A DNA stretch of 64,000 bases from Panorpa germanica (lineage: Eukaryota > Arthropoda > Insecta > Mecoptera > Panorpidae): contig OY783217.1 of assembly GCA_963678705.1 (NCBI GenBank), forward strand, positions 7,068,001-7,132,000, written 5' to 3'. The translations under genes and the position numbers were made by a program. Below the pieces are notes generated by a model, which was not told the origin of the DNA, searched no databases, and worked only from the letters and a program-made list of their open reading frames with translations. Below are positions 26,099-38,000 of this stretch, piece by piece (position 1 is the first letter of the stretch; each line of letters opens with the position of its first letter).

Positions 26099-26602
26099 GT
26101 TACTTCTTTTACTTATTTATTTTCTTGCATACATTTTCTCATTTGTTTGTATTTGGTAATGGATGTGAAAGTTGGGAATGGTGAAATAAAACAGTATTGT
26201 TAAATATATGTAGTAATGTTTTATGATCCCACTCTTTCGAATATTTGTCATTATCATTTGTGTTTGTCATTGCCGTCTGCTTATTTTATATTCCGTAAAA
26301 ATGTACACGAATAAGCAATATATATTAACATAACTATATTTAGATTTTACAAAATTTCATATTTATTTTTAATGAAGATAAACAATGATACGGTAGGTTC
26401 ATTTCTTGGTACACAGATGGCAGTTTTTATGTACATTTGCCTTATGTGGTGTTATGTGGGCTCATGTTTTATTTTCTATGTTTCCATATATGTGTTTTAA
26501 TTCTTTTGTTTAAAATATTTAATAGTGACCCAATTAACTTGTGATGTGAAAAATTAATTTTGTTTATAGTAATAAATATATTTAATTGATTTTAAGGTAT
26601 TA
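26099..26602. other. Spacer between PMVK and SUGP1
   Basis: It contains the PMVK 3' end with AATAAA at 26185-26190 and presumably the SUGP1 promoter and 5' UTR. No other gene is seen. Confidence 0.5.
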
Positions 26603-29600
26603 ATGTTTGTCAATATGTCGCGTAATACGCTAAAAAGAAATGTTACGCATAGCCGTATAGATCGTTTTACTCAAATGTCAAAACAAGAAGAAATAATAGC
26701 TGAAAAGAAAAGAGAAATTGAAGCAAAGCTAAAAGCAAAAACAAAAACTAGTAAAGACGATGAAAAAGGCTCTGTAACTGAAGCAAAGGAGGATAAGAAA
26801 AATATTGTATCCAGTAATGAGTAAGTTCGTTGACATACAATTTTTAGGTTATTATTAGTTACGGATAACATAAGTTTATAAGCGCCCATTTTGAACACTT
26901 TTAGATCTACTCAACCAGTAGAAGAGCCGATAAAGGTAAATGTGTTTTCTAATGACGGATCCTTTTTGGAACAATTTAAAAAACTTTCTGACAGTAGTGA
27001 AGCGAATCGGAAATATAGTCAAGAAAATACAATAGAGCCCGAGACTCACGATGATTCGAAAAGAGTACGGAGCAATAAATACGACGATAGACCAACCACA
27101 GCACGAAATGAATGTCGGAATGTAGGACGGGTTAATCGTCATAACGAAAGTCGCAATAATGATTATCGAAATTTTGATAATCATAACAATGATATGCGCC
27201 ATAATGACAATCGTAACTATGATCACCGGAGTAATGATAACCGCAACAACGACAATAGGTACCACGGCAATCGTCATAATGACTATCGAAATAATGGTAG
27301 TCGGCAAAATGAAGGTCGTAATTATGATGGAAGACGTAATAATCACAGAGATGATGATCGTAGAAATAGTTGGGACAATAGGGAAGACGGGAATAGGGAA
27401 TATGGGTTAAATAGGTGAAGTTTTTATTATTATAATACTCTTTAGTACGTTAAGTGTTCTGATTTCTAAGTTAATTTTATCTAATAGGCATAATGATGAC
27501 CGCAACTGGAACAGAAACAAAGACAATAATCACTATTCCTTTAGTAAAGAAAGTAACAACAGTCAAACATATCAGAACAATTCCTTTCGTTGTTCACAAG
27601 AATCACCACAGAACAATCATAATTTTTCATCATCATTTAATAATGGGCTCAGATCGCTACAGTCATTTAATTCTCAATTTGAATCAAATAATCATAGTTT
27701 ACAAAGTGGAAACAATATGCAAAGTAATCAATTTAACTTTAATGGAAATGATGGGATGAAAAATAATAATCAGTCAGAATTTCTTAATCGACCTATTCAA
27801 TGTTCCAATTTACAAATGCCATCAAATCAGTTTGATGTGTCTTCCCCACCACCCGTATTTCCAAGTCAATCACAAGGATCCCATTCTGCTATAATGCCTC
27901 TTCTAAGCACTAATTTAAATATTCATACGCAAAATATAGTACCGCAGTCTCATAGACACGATGCACCTCCACCTCTACTTACAACCATCAATACAAATGT
28001 GCCACCACCAAATATGGTACCAATTCATTCTATACCTGAACCTAAACCTCTGCAAGCAAATTTAATTCCATCACCAGGACCGCTTAATTTGCAATCAATT
28101 CCCCCACCACTTCCAATTTGTGTTAATCAAATACCAAAGCCGAAGGAAATGGATCTAGGCAACATACCGCCACCGAAGCAGTTCAATTTATCAAAGATTC
28201 AAATTCCGGATGACTACAATAACGGGTTGAAGAATAATCAAGGTAATAATATTAATCGTGTAAATAACTTAGTTGTTTACGTTCTATATATATTGTGAAC
28301 ATTATGCCTCTAGAGGACGGTGCTTTTACAAAATTCACAACAAAATCTTGAAAAATGTTTTGTGATATTCTGTTTTTTGCGAAAATAAAACGCAAACTCA
28401 TGCCTATTGTTAACAAAAAATTAACTATTAATGTAAATTCTGTATGATAGGAAATATATTTTCTTAAATAAAATTTAAAATTTATTAGACTTTCTAAATA
28501 TTTAAATGTATGTATTTACGAATTTATTGTAAGAGTATTATAAAATAGAACTGATTGATTCCTATGATTATTATCATTACTTATTAAAGAATATTCTGCA
28601 AAGTAAAATTGGCCGTAAATGAAAACAATATTTTAAATGCGTATAATTAAAAAGTGTAGCTTTTAGAAAGTAGAATATGACTTATACGGTTAGTATAGCT
28701 GTAATCTGGTAAAGGCAAAAATAGTCTTTCAAAGTTTTAAGAAAATAATCATTTATATATATTTATTCTTTGTTTATTATAAAAAGTCACATAATTTAAA
28801 ATGAGCGATTATCAAATCAAGAGCAATAATTTCCATTATAGCAGAATTTACATGTAGTATAAGTGATAAAATAAGTGAATTTGAAATATTGACGTTACGT
28901 TTAATTCTTTTAAACAATGTTGTAGAAGCACCTATTTGATTTATAATATAATTTTAAATGCGAATTATTTTTTAACTTTATTTGCTAAAGTTTAAATTAA
29001 AAAATTATTAGTTCGCGCTTTGACGTCTTTGTGTGTAGTTCTATCCACAGATTCGCGTCATTCACTTGCACAACCTCAACTGCAGAATGAAAATGAGGCC
29101 ATTCATCGGATAGCAAAAATGGTCGCTGAAAATGGCGATGTCTTTGAAGAAAAATTAAAACAGAGTAGTCAACATGATCCAGATGTTTGGTAAAACGATT
29201 TGAAGCCAATTTATGCTGGGGTTTTATGTAGGATTCGGCGTGCAGACAAATATTTTCTTTTACTATACTATTTTTATAACACCAAAGTTTTAAAAATATC
29301 ACGGTTAATCAACCCAACATACTAATTGTTATTTTCTATTTTTCTCATTAGAAACCGAAGTATATAGTAAATTAACTGCTTTTATCTTGCTAGAGATCAG
29401 CTAGGTATTTACATCTTATTATATTACATAATCATTACATTATAATATTTCTATATCTTTTTCTCTATCAATATTGCTATAATTTATTTCTGATAATTAT
29501 GATGTCATTAAGTTTCTGAACTACAAAATATAACTAACCCGATTAAATGTTTCTTTTCTTATAAGTTATATAATTATAATATGTTTTAACTAATTAAAGT

Positions 29601-31505
29601 CTGGTGTAAAATTATAAGTCTAATCAAATTTAAATATTACGTTTTATAAAATTGAAATATCTTTTGTTATAAAATTTAATAAAAATTCATGACTAAATGA
29701 ATGAAAAAAAATCATATTATATATTTAGAATATTCGTATATCTTAAATCAAAAACGTATAATATATGGTATAATCACTATATGCTGTTAGAAATATATTC
29801 TGCAAAATTAGGAACCTACTACTAATATATCTCGGATTTAATTACTAGTATGTTGGGTTTTTATTCGTCCTTATTTTGTCACAATTTATGCATAAAGTTT
29901 TAAAATTTTCCATTGTATTGTTTGTATTTGTTTTAGGTTTTTATTTGATAAGTCCACAAGGACTTATAAAGAATATGAAAATATTTTGAACAAACTAAAA
30001 GCAGAAAATAACACCGAAGAAGTTAAATATAATCCATATGATATATATCATCCAGAATTTAGTCTTGATGATGATGAAAATGATATTGAGGACTCAAAGG
30101 TTGACATAAAAATTATAAAATCGGAAAATAATGTTTATCATGATTATAAAGAAGATGCACATCAAAATTCTTCGCCGTTAAAATGGAAAGATGAAGATCA
30201 AGATGATAAATATTTTGATGGTTCCAAGCCAAAGCGTAAAAGAAGAAGCCGATGGGCTGATGAACCGCAAATGAATGTACCACCACCAAGTGTCTTAAAT
30301 ATTCCAGGGCTAGGAGGTATTCTATGTTATAGTACATAATGAAATACAGCATGTTTTTTTTCTACGATTAAATTTTTCATAAGTATATTTTGATACTAAC
30401 AAATACACAATATTTTAGATGTAGCAACTGGTGCTATTACGTTACCTTTACCTTTACCAATGCAAGCTGGACCAACCTTGTTATCTAAAATAACGCGAAC
30501 TGATCCCGCTTTATTACAATATGCTCAAAACACCTTCGGAACAACAAATCTTTCAGAAGAGGATTGGGCAAAAGCAGAAGATCATTATAAAATTAATCTT
30601 CTGTATCAGGTAATCATGATTATTTAATATATAACGTAAGACATATAGTCGTTACTTTAACTATAGTTACATTATTATTGTAAAGGACATGTTGAGGAAA
30701 CGGAATGAGTTGGATCGTTTATCAAAATCTGGCAAATTTAAATATGATTATGATTCTGATGAAGAAACTGAAGGTGGCACATGGGAACATAAACTAAGAA
30801 TGCAAGAAATGGAAGCTACACAGGTTTGCAAAGAGCTAAAATATTATTTTTAATTTAATGTTAAACATTTTAAAGTATTGCTTATAATTATTATTAGGCT
30901 TGGTCTTCCGAGCTGACAAAAAAATCCGAAGGTAAACATCATATTGGGGATTTTCTCCCTCCTGATGAGTTAAAAAAATTTATGGAACAATATTCGGCTG
31001 TAAAACATGGACGTGAACCTGACATATCCGATTATAAAGAATACAAACTTAAAGAGAATAATGTTGGTTTTCAAATGTTACAAAAGTTGGGTTGGAAAGA
31101 AGGTGAAGGTCTAGGTGCTGAAGGAGGTGGAATTATTGATCCAGTTAATAAGTATGTTTAAAAATATATTAAAAATGTTCATTTTTTATTACTTATTTAA
31201 TATTTTTTTTAATTTTTCTAAATAGAGCGTTTCAGCGCGATAGCAATCAAGGATTGGGCGTAGATCGACCAGATACAATTGCTCAAAACGATAATGAATA
31301 TGACGCTTATAGAAAAAGAATGATGCTTGCTTATAGATTCAGACCTAACCCATTGGTAAGAATTATGACATTAAATAATATGTTAGACATTATTTGCTAT
31401 TTTTTATTGAGAGTTCTATAATAATTTAATTGAACAAGTTAGTAAGATATATTTAAAATAATAATGAGATTCTTTCAGAATAATCCTCGGCGTCCTTATT
31501 ACTGA
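26603..31505 (+). CDS. SUGP1: SUGP1 (SURP and G-patch domain splicing factor)
   Basis: Ten exons: 26603-26820, 26905-27414, 27488-28242, 29051-29189, 29937-30316, 30419-30609, 30686-30823, 30898-31151, 31226-31355 and 31479-31505, giving 913 residues (human 645). SUGP1 works with SF3B1 and DHX15 at the branch-site step of pre-mRNA splicing. Conserved order: [15 protein letters not shown] near the N-terminus, [13 protein letters not shown], one SURP module ([19 protein letters not shown] through [14 protein letters not shown]), a basic KRKRRSRW motif like a U2AF-ligand motif, [29 protein letters not shown], a G-patch ([20 protein letters not shown]) and the invariant C-terminus [20 protein letters not shown]. 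Human SUGP1 has two SURP modules; I see one. Exons 2-3 are enlarged by Asn/Asp/Arg/His repeats and Pro-rich segments. Two in-frame starts exist (26603, or Met5). Exon 4 could also start at 29039 in frame. Confidence 0.95.
27084..27414 (+). repeat. Degenerate coding repeat in SUGP1 exon 2 (Asn-Asp-Arg-His rich)
   Basis: Within SUGP1 this stretch encodes many variants of short units such as RNNDNR, RHNDYR and RNYDHR. At DNA level they repeat AAT-GAT-AAT-CGT-like codons. It accounts for much of the extra length of this protein. The opposite strand is also open for 156 codons here, a by-product of the repeat. Confidence 0.8.
28243..29050. other. SUGP1 intron 3 (808 bp)
   Basis: It runs from the donor at 28243 to the acceptor CCACAG at 29050 and is AT-rich. 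A second in-frame acceptor, GTGTAG ending at 29038, could add four codons. Confidence 0.7.
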
Positions 31506-32671
31506 GATAGAATGGTTACAGAGAATTCTTAAATTTAAAGTATTAATATTAGTCTTGAAAAGGAAAATTTTTAAACATTATGTGTAGAAAATAATATAAT
31601 AGATAAAAAGTCGCAACTATATTATATTTAAATAATTGTCTATTTAGCAATGGTTTTTAGTGCTGATTTTTTATTTTTTTTTATCAGATATTCAAATCAA
31701 GGTAATCAATCATGTTTTAATTTCATATCAATATCAATAGGCTGTACATATAATGAACAGTCGGTATCTTTATGTATGAACAAATTTTATTATTATTGTT
31801 TAATTTATTTTGTGTTAAATATATTTCTTGTAAATTTTTAGAAAAGTAATATACCATGCTTGAAACATTAGATACAGTGTTTTACTAACAGAACTATGGA
31901 CATTAGAGGGCAAAGACCCTTGGTCTTTGATGCTCGAACTGCTGTTGAATCTGTTCACATTGGCATTTTTATTTTGAATTGCATCAAAATCTTGTTTGTT
32001 AGAAGAATTAATTGAAATGAACGTTTAGTCCAATTTACATCCTATAGGATCAATTTTTTTTTTAATTTTACGGCTGAATCAGACGCCAAGATCTGAGCTC
32101 ATCATTGATTTTTGGTAAAGTATTGATCTGAGGTTTTGGTATCTATTATTTGTTACAAAAGCAGAAATAGATATATGATAAATGGTAGTAAATTCATTAG
32201 TTGCACATGTTATTGTAGATTTCTTACATTCTTTCCTTTAGACCACGTTTTAGACTTTGTAAAGAAGTTAGTAGTGGCATTAATCGATTTAATTTTAAAA
32301 TTCGAATGTGCCGCCACCTTTGGAAGAAGAAATATTTAAGAGCGTCATTTTTCAATATTTGATCAAAAGAAATTCTAAATTATTAATAAAACAAATATTT
32401 GTTTTTGTAGTTAAATATGTTAAGAGATCATCTTTAAAATGAAATTGAAATAGTTGTGGTTGTATTTTTTTTATTTAATGGTAAATATTAATCCGTGGTT
32501 AATATTAGTACTGGCCGTAGATACTAAATTTTTTGTCTTTACGTTGCTTTCTTCTTTTGATCTTTTGACTGCTGTAGAAGTTATGAGAATTAATTTTTGA
32601 CAGATAATCGTCATTCTTATTTTTTATATTTACAAGTTATTTAAATAAACATAAATAAAACTATATATAAA
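31506..32671. other. Spacer between SUGP1 and Asterix
   Basis: It holds the SUGP1 3' UTR and the Asterix 5' region. ORFs at 31650-31841 and 32136-32339 have no recognisable motif. Confidence 0.5.
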
Positions 32672-33072
32672 ATGATTTCTACACATCCGGACCCAAGAAG
32701 ACCAGATAAAGTTAATCGTTATAAACCTCCAATAACAAATGGACAAGGAGGATCAGGAGAAGATTTAACTCCAGATTACATGAATATTTTAGGTAATGAA
32801 TGGTTTAGAAGTTTGAAAAATTGCAATACCAAATGATTTAATGATAACATATTTATATTTTAGGAATGATATTTTCAATGTGTGGTTTAATGATGAGGTT
32901 AAAATGGAGTGCCTGGTTGGCACTATATTGTTCTTGTATATCATTTGCAAATTCAAGAGTCAGTGATGATACGAAACAAATATTAAGTTCTTTTATGTTA
33001 AGTGTGAGTGCCGTAGTTATGTCGTATCTTCAAAATCCTACACCAATGTCTCCACCATGGGCTGCTACATAA
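32672..33072 (+). CDS. WDR83OS: Asterix (WDR83OS), PAT-complex subunit
   Basis: Two exons (32672-32792, 32864-33072) encode 109 residues (human 106). Asterix pairs with CCDC47 in the PAT complex, an ER intramembrane chaperone that holds unassembled transmembrane segments during multipass protein synthesis at the translocon. The soluble N-terminus carries [14 protein letters not shown] and LTPDYMNIL. It is followed by hydrophobic segments [18 protein letters not shown] and the near-invariant [35 protein letters not shown] and MSPPW. The match is end to end. AATAAA lies at 33217-33222. The gene is tail-to-tail with FHIP. Confidence 0.96.
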
Positions 33073-35072
33073 TGAATATTTATTTATAGTGAGTTATACC
33101 AAATTACAATTATCTAAATCTTCACTGTTTTCTAATAATTATAAATAATGTATTTCGTCATAATGAGGTATTGGGATTTCTGTTGAACGAATAATTAGTA
33201 CGAAAATTAAAATATAAATAAAATATGTTTCGTCGAATAAAATTGTTATTATTTTATCATCTTATTTTTTTAATTGCTTAAAAACTAAGTGATTGTTCTT
33301 TTTAATGTCTGAGTACTGTTGAAACAGTAGTGGCTCGAGAATTTCTAGTAGTATCAAATTATTTATCCTCTGTAAATTTCCACTAATTCCACTTTATAAT
33401 CTAAATCTAAATCACAACCAACACGGCATCTCTATAGGGCTGGTTGCTGAACTCATTGTTATCGGAAAAGTGAATTAATATGGCCATTTCTAGAGAAATA
33501 ATAGTAAATCTTTTTGTCAACCTTTGTAGATAATTTAGAGAAAAATAATTATAAATAATGAGGACAACGTGGCACAGTTTATTAAATAATAAAACTATAT
33601 TTTGAAGTATGTATTATTTTAAAATGTATTTGTTAAATTAATATACATACAATATGTAAAGTTAATAAACATTAAAACTAACACTATCAAAAATAATTAT
33701 TTTATATTATTATTTGTTCACATGAATAACAATGTGGCAGCACCCATATTACTTTTAGATACTAAATATTGGCTATTTTTTATATTGAAAATATTATTAT
33801 TTTAAAAAGCTCAATTTTTATCTAATTAACGTATTAGTATTTTTCAACTCTATACTTTTATGTTCATTTAGTCTTATTATATGTAAGAGAAATTGATGTG
33901 TTGAGTAAAAAAAATATTTACACCTATTATTGCAATCATTCGTCTGTTTTTCCAAAATGTTAATCATTTTATATAGAGCCATTATTTGTTTAGTGTTTAG
34001 TCAATAAAGTGTGTTTAGTTTAACAATAAAATAAGTAACATTGCAAAGTTACCAAAATCTTTTAATTTTCTTTATAATACAGTTTCAAAATATACATAAA
34101 TATTTAAAAAACAATTATTAATTGAAAATAACAGATATTATATTTTAAATATGAAAATAAATATTTTTGAAACTTAATAATTTATATTTAAAATGATATT
34201 TGACACTCATTTATTCGTTATTTATAATTTTAGGGTATTTATATTCTAATTTAAATTGGCAAGTAATTCATAATTAATTGTCAACAAATCAAGTACAGTC
34301 TGCCTTGTCCGAACAAAACTTTGCATTTATTAAATATGTAAATTACTGTGGGTAACTAACTCATGCAGTTGTATTATTCTTCCTAAAGTCCAATTCACTT
34401 AAATATGCAGAGATCAATTAGGCCAGACTTCGATTTACATAACATTTAAATATTACTCTCTTTATGTAAATAATACATTAGTTAGTTTCAGAGTTTCGAT
34501 TCTTAAATTTAACCAATTATTATTACTGTTATGTTAAGGTTTGTCAATATTAAACTTTTTCAAATAATATATAGTGTAAATCTGTTATTGCATATATAAG
34601 TAAAACGAATATAAAAAAACTGGTTTTAAAATATATACAAATTATAAATAAATCAACTATTTACTGTATAAACAAAGTTAATTACGTAAAATTAAAATAT
34701 AATAATACTCTTATATAAAAATTGTAAGATATGCATACATTTTGTGCAAAAACATTCATGCATAGTCTTATATTTATATTATTAAAATTTATTATGAAAA
34801 TTATTTGACATTTTGTGTAAATTTGTAGATAATAATTCTATCTAAATATCATTAAAAAGTTTTATCAAATAAAAGCAATTATCACAGATTACCAAGGTTT
34901 TAGAATCTTACTTTCTTAATTCAATTATGCTAATAAAAAATGATATAGTTTTTATTTAATAAAACTTTAATGTTTTAATTAATTGGCATATGTTTTATTT
35001 AAGTAAATGTGCATCTTTTGTGCCATAGGACGGTACGATACATTATAAACAAATTTCATGCGGTTTTAGTAA
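33073..35072. other. AT-rich spacer between converging Asterix and FHIP
   Basis: It holds the two 3' UTRs. The sequence is very AT-rich, with no ORF or repeat I can identify. Confidence 0.5.
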
Positions 35073-38000
35073 TTATATTCCTCTAACATTTTTACTTAAA
35101 CAAGCAATAGTATGCTCTTGCAATATTGCAGCCAATTCTTTTAACCATTCGTCCAATATAACAGCGCACATCACCAAATTTTGAAGCGTTTCTTTTTGTT
35201 TACCCATTGTTACCCCAGATGCTGACATATTGCTGTTCATTGTCAATTCACCAGTATTAAATTGGTCGTTTCCCCAATAGTTGTCGTTCACCGTCGCTGT
35301 GTCATTTTGTGATTGTGATTGGGTTTGTTCATCTATGCTACTTTGTTGATTTGTGCCTGAACCTGGTACAATAGATTAAAATAAAATTTAATAAAACATC
35401 ACTGAGGGAGGCAGTATCACTGTATTTGTACAGTTAAGAAAATCTTCATGGGTGCCGAATTTTCTTAAGAGTTGTTATATTAATTTACTACAAAAGAATA
35501 CACTCAATGTAGAGGCACATATTATTAAAAAATATTTATTGGTAAAATGTACCACAGGATTTCTAATTCTTTTCAAACAAAAGTGTTTTTAATATTTATT
35601 TGAATTTATTACAAAAAACTATTATTGAGTTTTATTGATTTTATTACAAACAATATATGTTGTGTACATACATATATAAAACCTTGACATAAAAAGAAGA
35701 TTGTTGGTGACAGACGTTAACAAAAATAAATTTTAAAAAATACCAAAACCACCAAATGCATAAAAATGATAAGCGAAATTGCAACGTGAACACATTTGAA
35801 AACAAAAACCACAAACTTGCAGAATAAATATATTAATCAAAACGAGCAAACAAATATTAACACATTTATTCTTTTGAACGTATTTTTTTAAATAAAATAG
35901 TATCAGCTTATTTTTTCTTAAAAATCTTTTTAATGTAATTAAAATATGTGAAACAAAACCACAACACTCACACATGTTTACTAAGGTAAAAAGTGACATG
36001 GATTTGCATGCAAATATTTACCAGTGATGAACTCATACAGTGATGATAAGCTGGCGGTGGCTAAACCAAAAATAAAATACATTATTATGCCAAATACAAT
36101 AGCAAATAGTTCTTAAAATTTAATTGTTTTAATATTTCAATTATTTGCATAACTAATTTAAAATTAGATGAGTGTTAAAAGAAAATTTTAAAATTAATAG
36201 GTGAACATAAAAAAAAAAAACTCTTGTCGTAGGAGTGTGTAATACAGAATTTATTTCTTTTCTTTTTATTGTCGTGACGTTTTTCGTTGTTTGAATCACT
36301 TTGTTCTATGGTTATATTTATTAAAACAAGGGTTTATATTAATTGTAAAAGTTGTAATTTGCTGTTGTATAATTTATTATTGGTAATGTACTCATTATAC
36401 AAGATTGTATATTTTGATTTCTTCTAAATTTAACTAGTGAAGCTTGAAAAACACAGACATTGGCAAACTTCCGATTCACCAAACCAACAGACTTTGTAAA
36501 ACAGCATTTTATTCTATATTACAGATTATTTCAATATAATATATTTATATTTGTAATATAGAATATATATAAAACTTATATTTAGCCAATTAAATTCCCG
36601 CAAAACATTTAAGTAAATATTATATAATTTCAATGTAATAAATATTACATAAATGCCTTTCATTTTATTGCGTTAATAAAAATATAAAAGGTCTTCTCAT
36701 CCCACATATATTAGATTATTTTTCACCACCAAATTAACCAATCAATTAAAATTTAATAAATCAAATTTAGATTTGCAAACAAAAATAATACAAACAAATT
36801 ATAAGCAGAATATTACAGCAGACGGAGAATACAATACAGAAAAATATTAAAACAAAAACTACATATCGCATCATCGTATTTGGTTCAAAATCGTTTTAAT
36901 TGGTTAAATATTATTCCGGTAAATGAAATATACATATTTATTTTGTGAGAATTTGGGATTAATTTTTTTCAAACACCAAATTTAATTTAGCTGTATCATA
37001 CCTGTAATGAGATTTGTGCGACGAAACATTGATTGAATAGAGCTTGTTAAACTTTTCCGTTTCGGTTCGTTTCGTCTAAATGGATCGTAATTCGAAGTGC
37101 TATATTGAGCCGCTAGAACAGATCTGGTATTACTCTGTCCAGCTCTATAGCGATTATCAAATTGATTAGTACCTATTTAAAATTGATTAAATATTTCTTG
37201 TTAAGTTATAATTTTCTGTAATTGCTGGTTATTGATATTTTAAAAAAAAGAAATACAAACTTGAAGGCATTATTTGAGAGTTCCTATTTTGAACTGCGGC
37301 TTCAATAGCGTTTTTTCTCGCATTAACCAATCGGCCTTCCCGTTCTATTAGGATTGTACGTGCTTGATCAGTCAGTTGCTGTGCATCGGTTACTTGAAGA
37401 GAAAGACTGGTATCGATGTGATTTTTGAGAGATTGCAGAATCTATGAAATAGTCATGTAAGAAAAATATTATTGAACTTAGCTCTATATGTACGAAGTGT
37501 GTTAAAAAAATAACGGGAATTTGTAGAGGATTAAAAGGCTCGCAGATATATTTTATTAAAAAATATTTCCCGCACGTTGGTAGTACTGTATTGAATTACT
37601 ATGCTAAATATGAACAAGTTCGGTCATGCACTACTGAAGCAGACTGATTAAACTAGCTACAAACGGGTTCACAGATCATGCTCCAATTTGGCATAGTAAT
37701 TGAGTAACGAATTTTGTAAATAAGCAAGTTAAATAATTGAGTAAAAATAAAGACTCTTATAAAATAATTAGCGTGGGTCTTTTTAAATTACAAAGTAGCG
37801 TTAATTTTCGAACACACGTCGTATATAAATAACACATAAAATAAACGCTAATATACTTAATATTTACGTAACAAATACGTTTACACATAAATGTGTTTAC
37901 AGAGTATTACCGTTTTAGCTTTTTATAAGTAATAAGTAAATGGCTACATCATTTAAAGCTCCAGCGTTCCGGATATTAATTTTAAAACGACATTTTTATG

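Noticed and set aside
28997..29302. Minus-strand 101-codon ORF
   Set aside because: It is the complement of the SUGP1 SURP exon and flanking intron.
31650..31841. Hydrophobic 63-codon ORF downstream of SUGP1
   Set aside because: It lies in the expected 3' UTR, with T-rich composition and no recognised family.
35733..35999. Minus-strand ORF in a FHIP intron with a CGFCFQMCSRC cysteine cluster after an acceptor-like TTCTGCAG
   Set aside because: The frame does not fit the phase of the preceding FHIP exon (phase 1). The rest of the ORF is low-complexity hydrophobic sequence, and no family is recognised.
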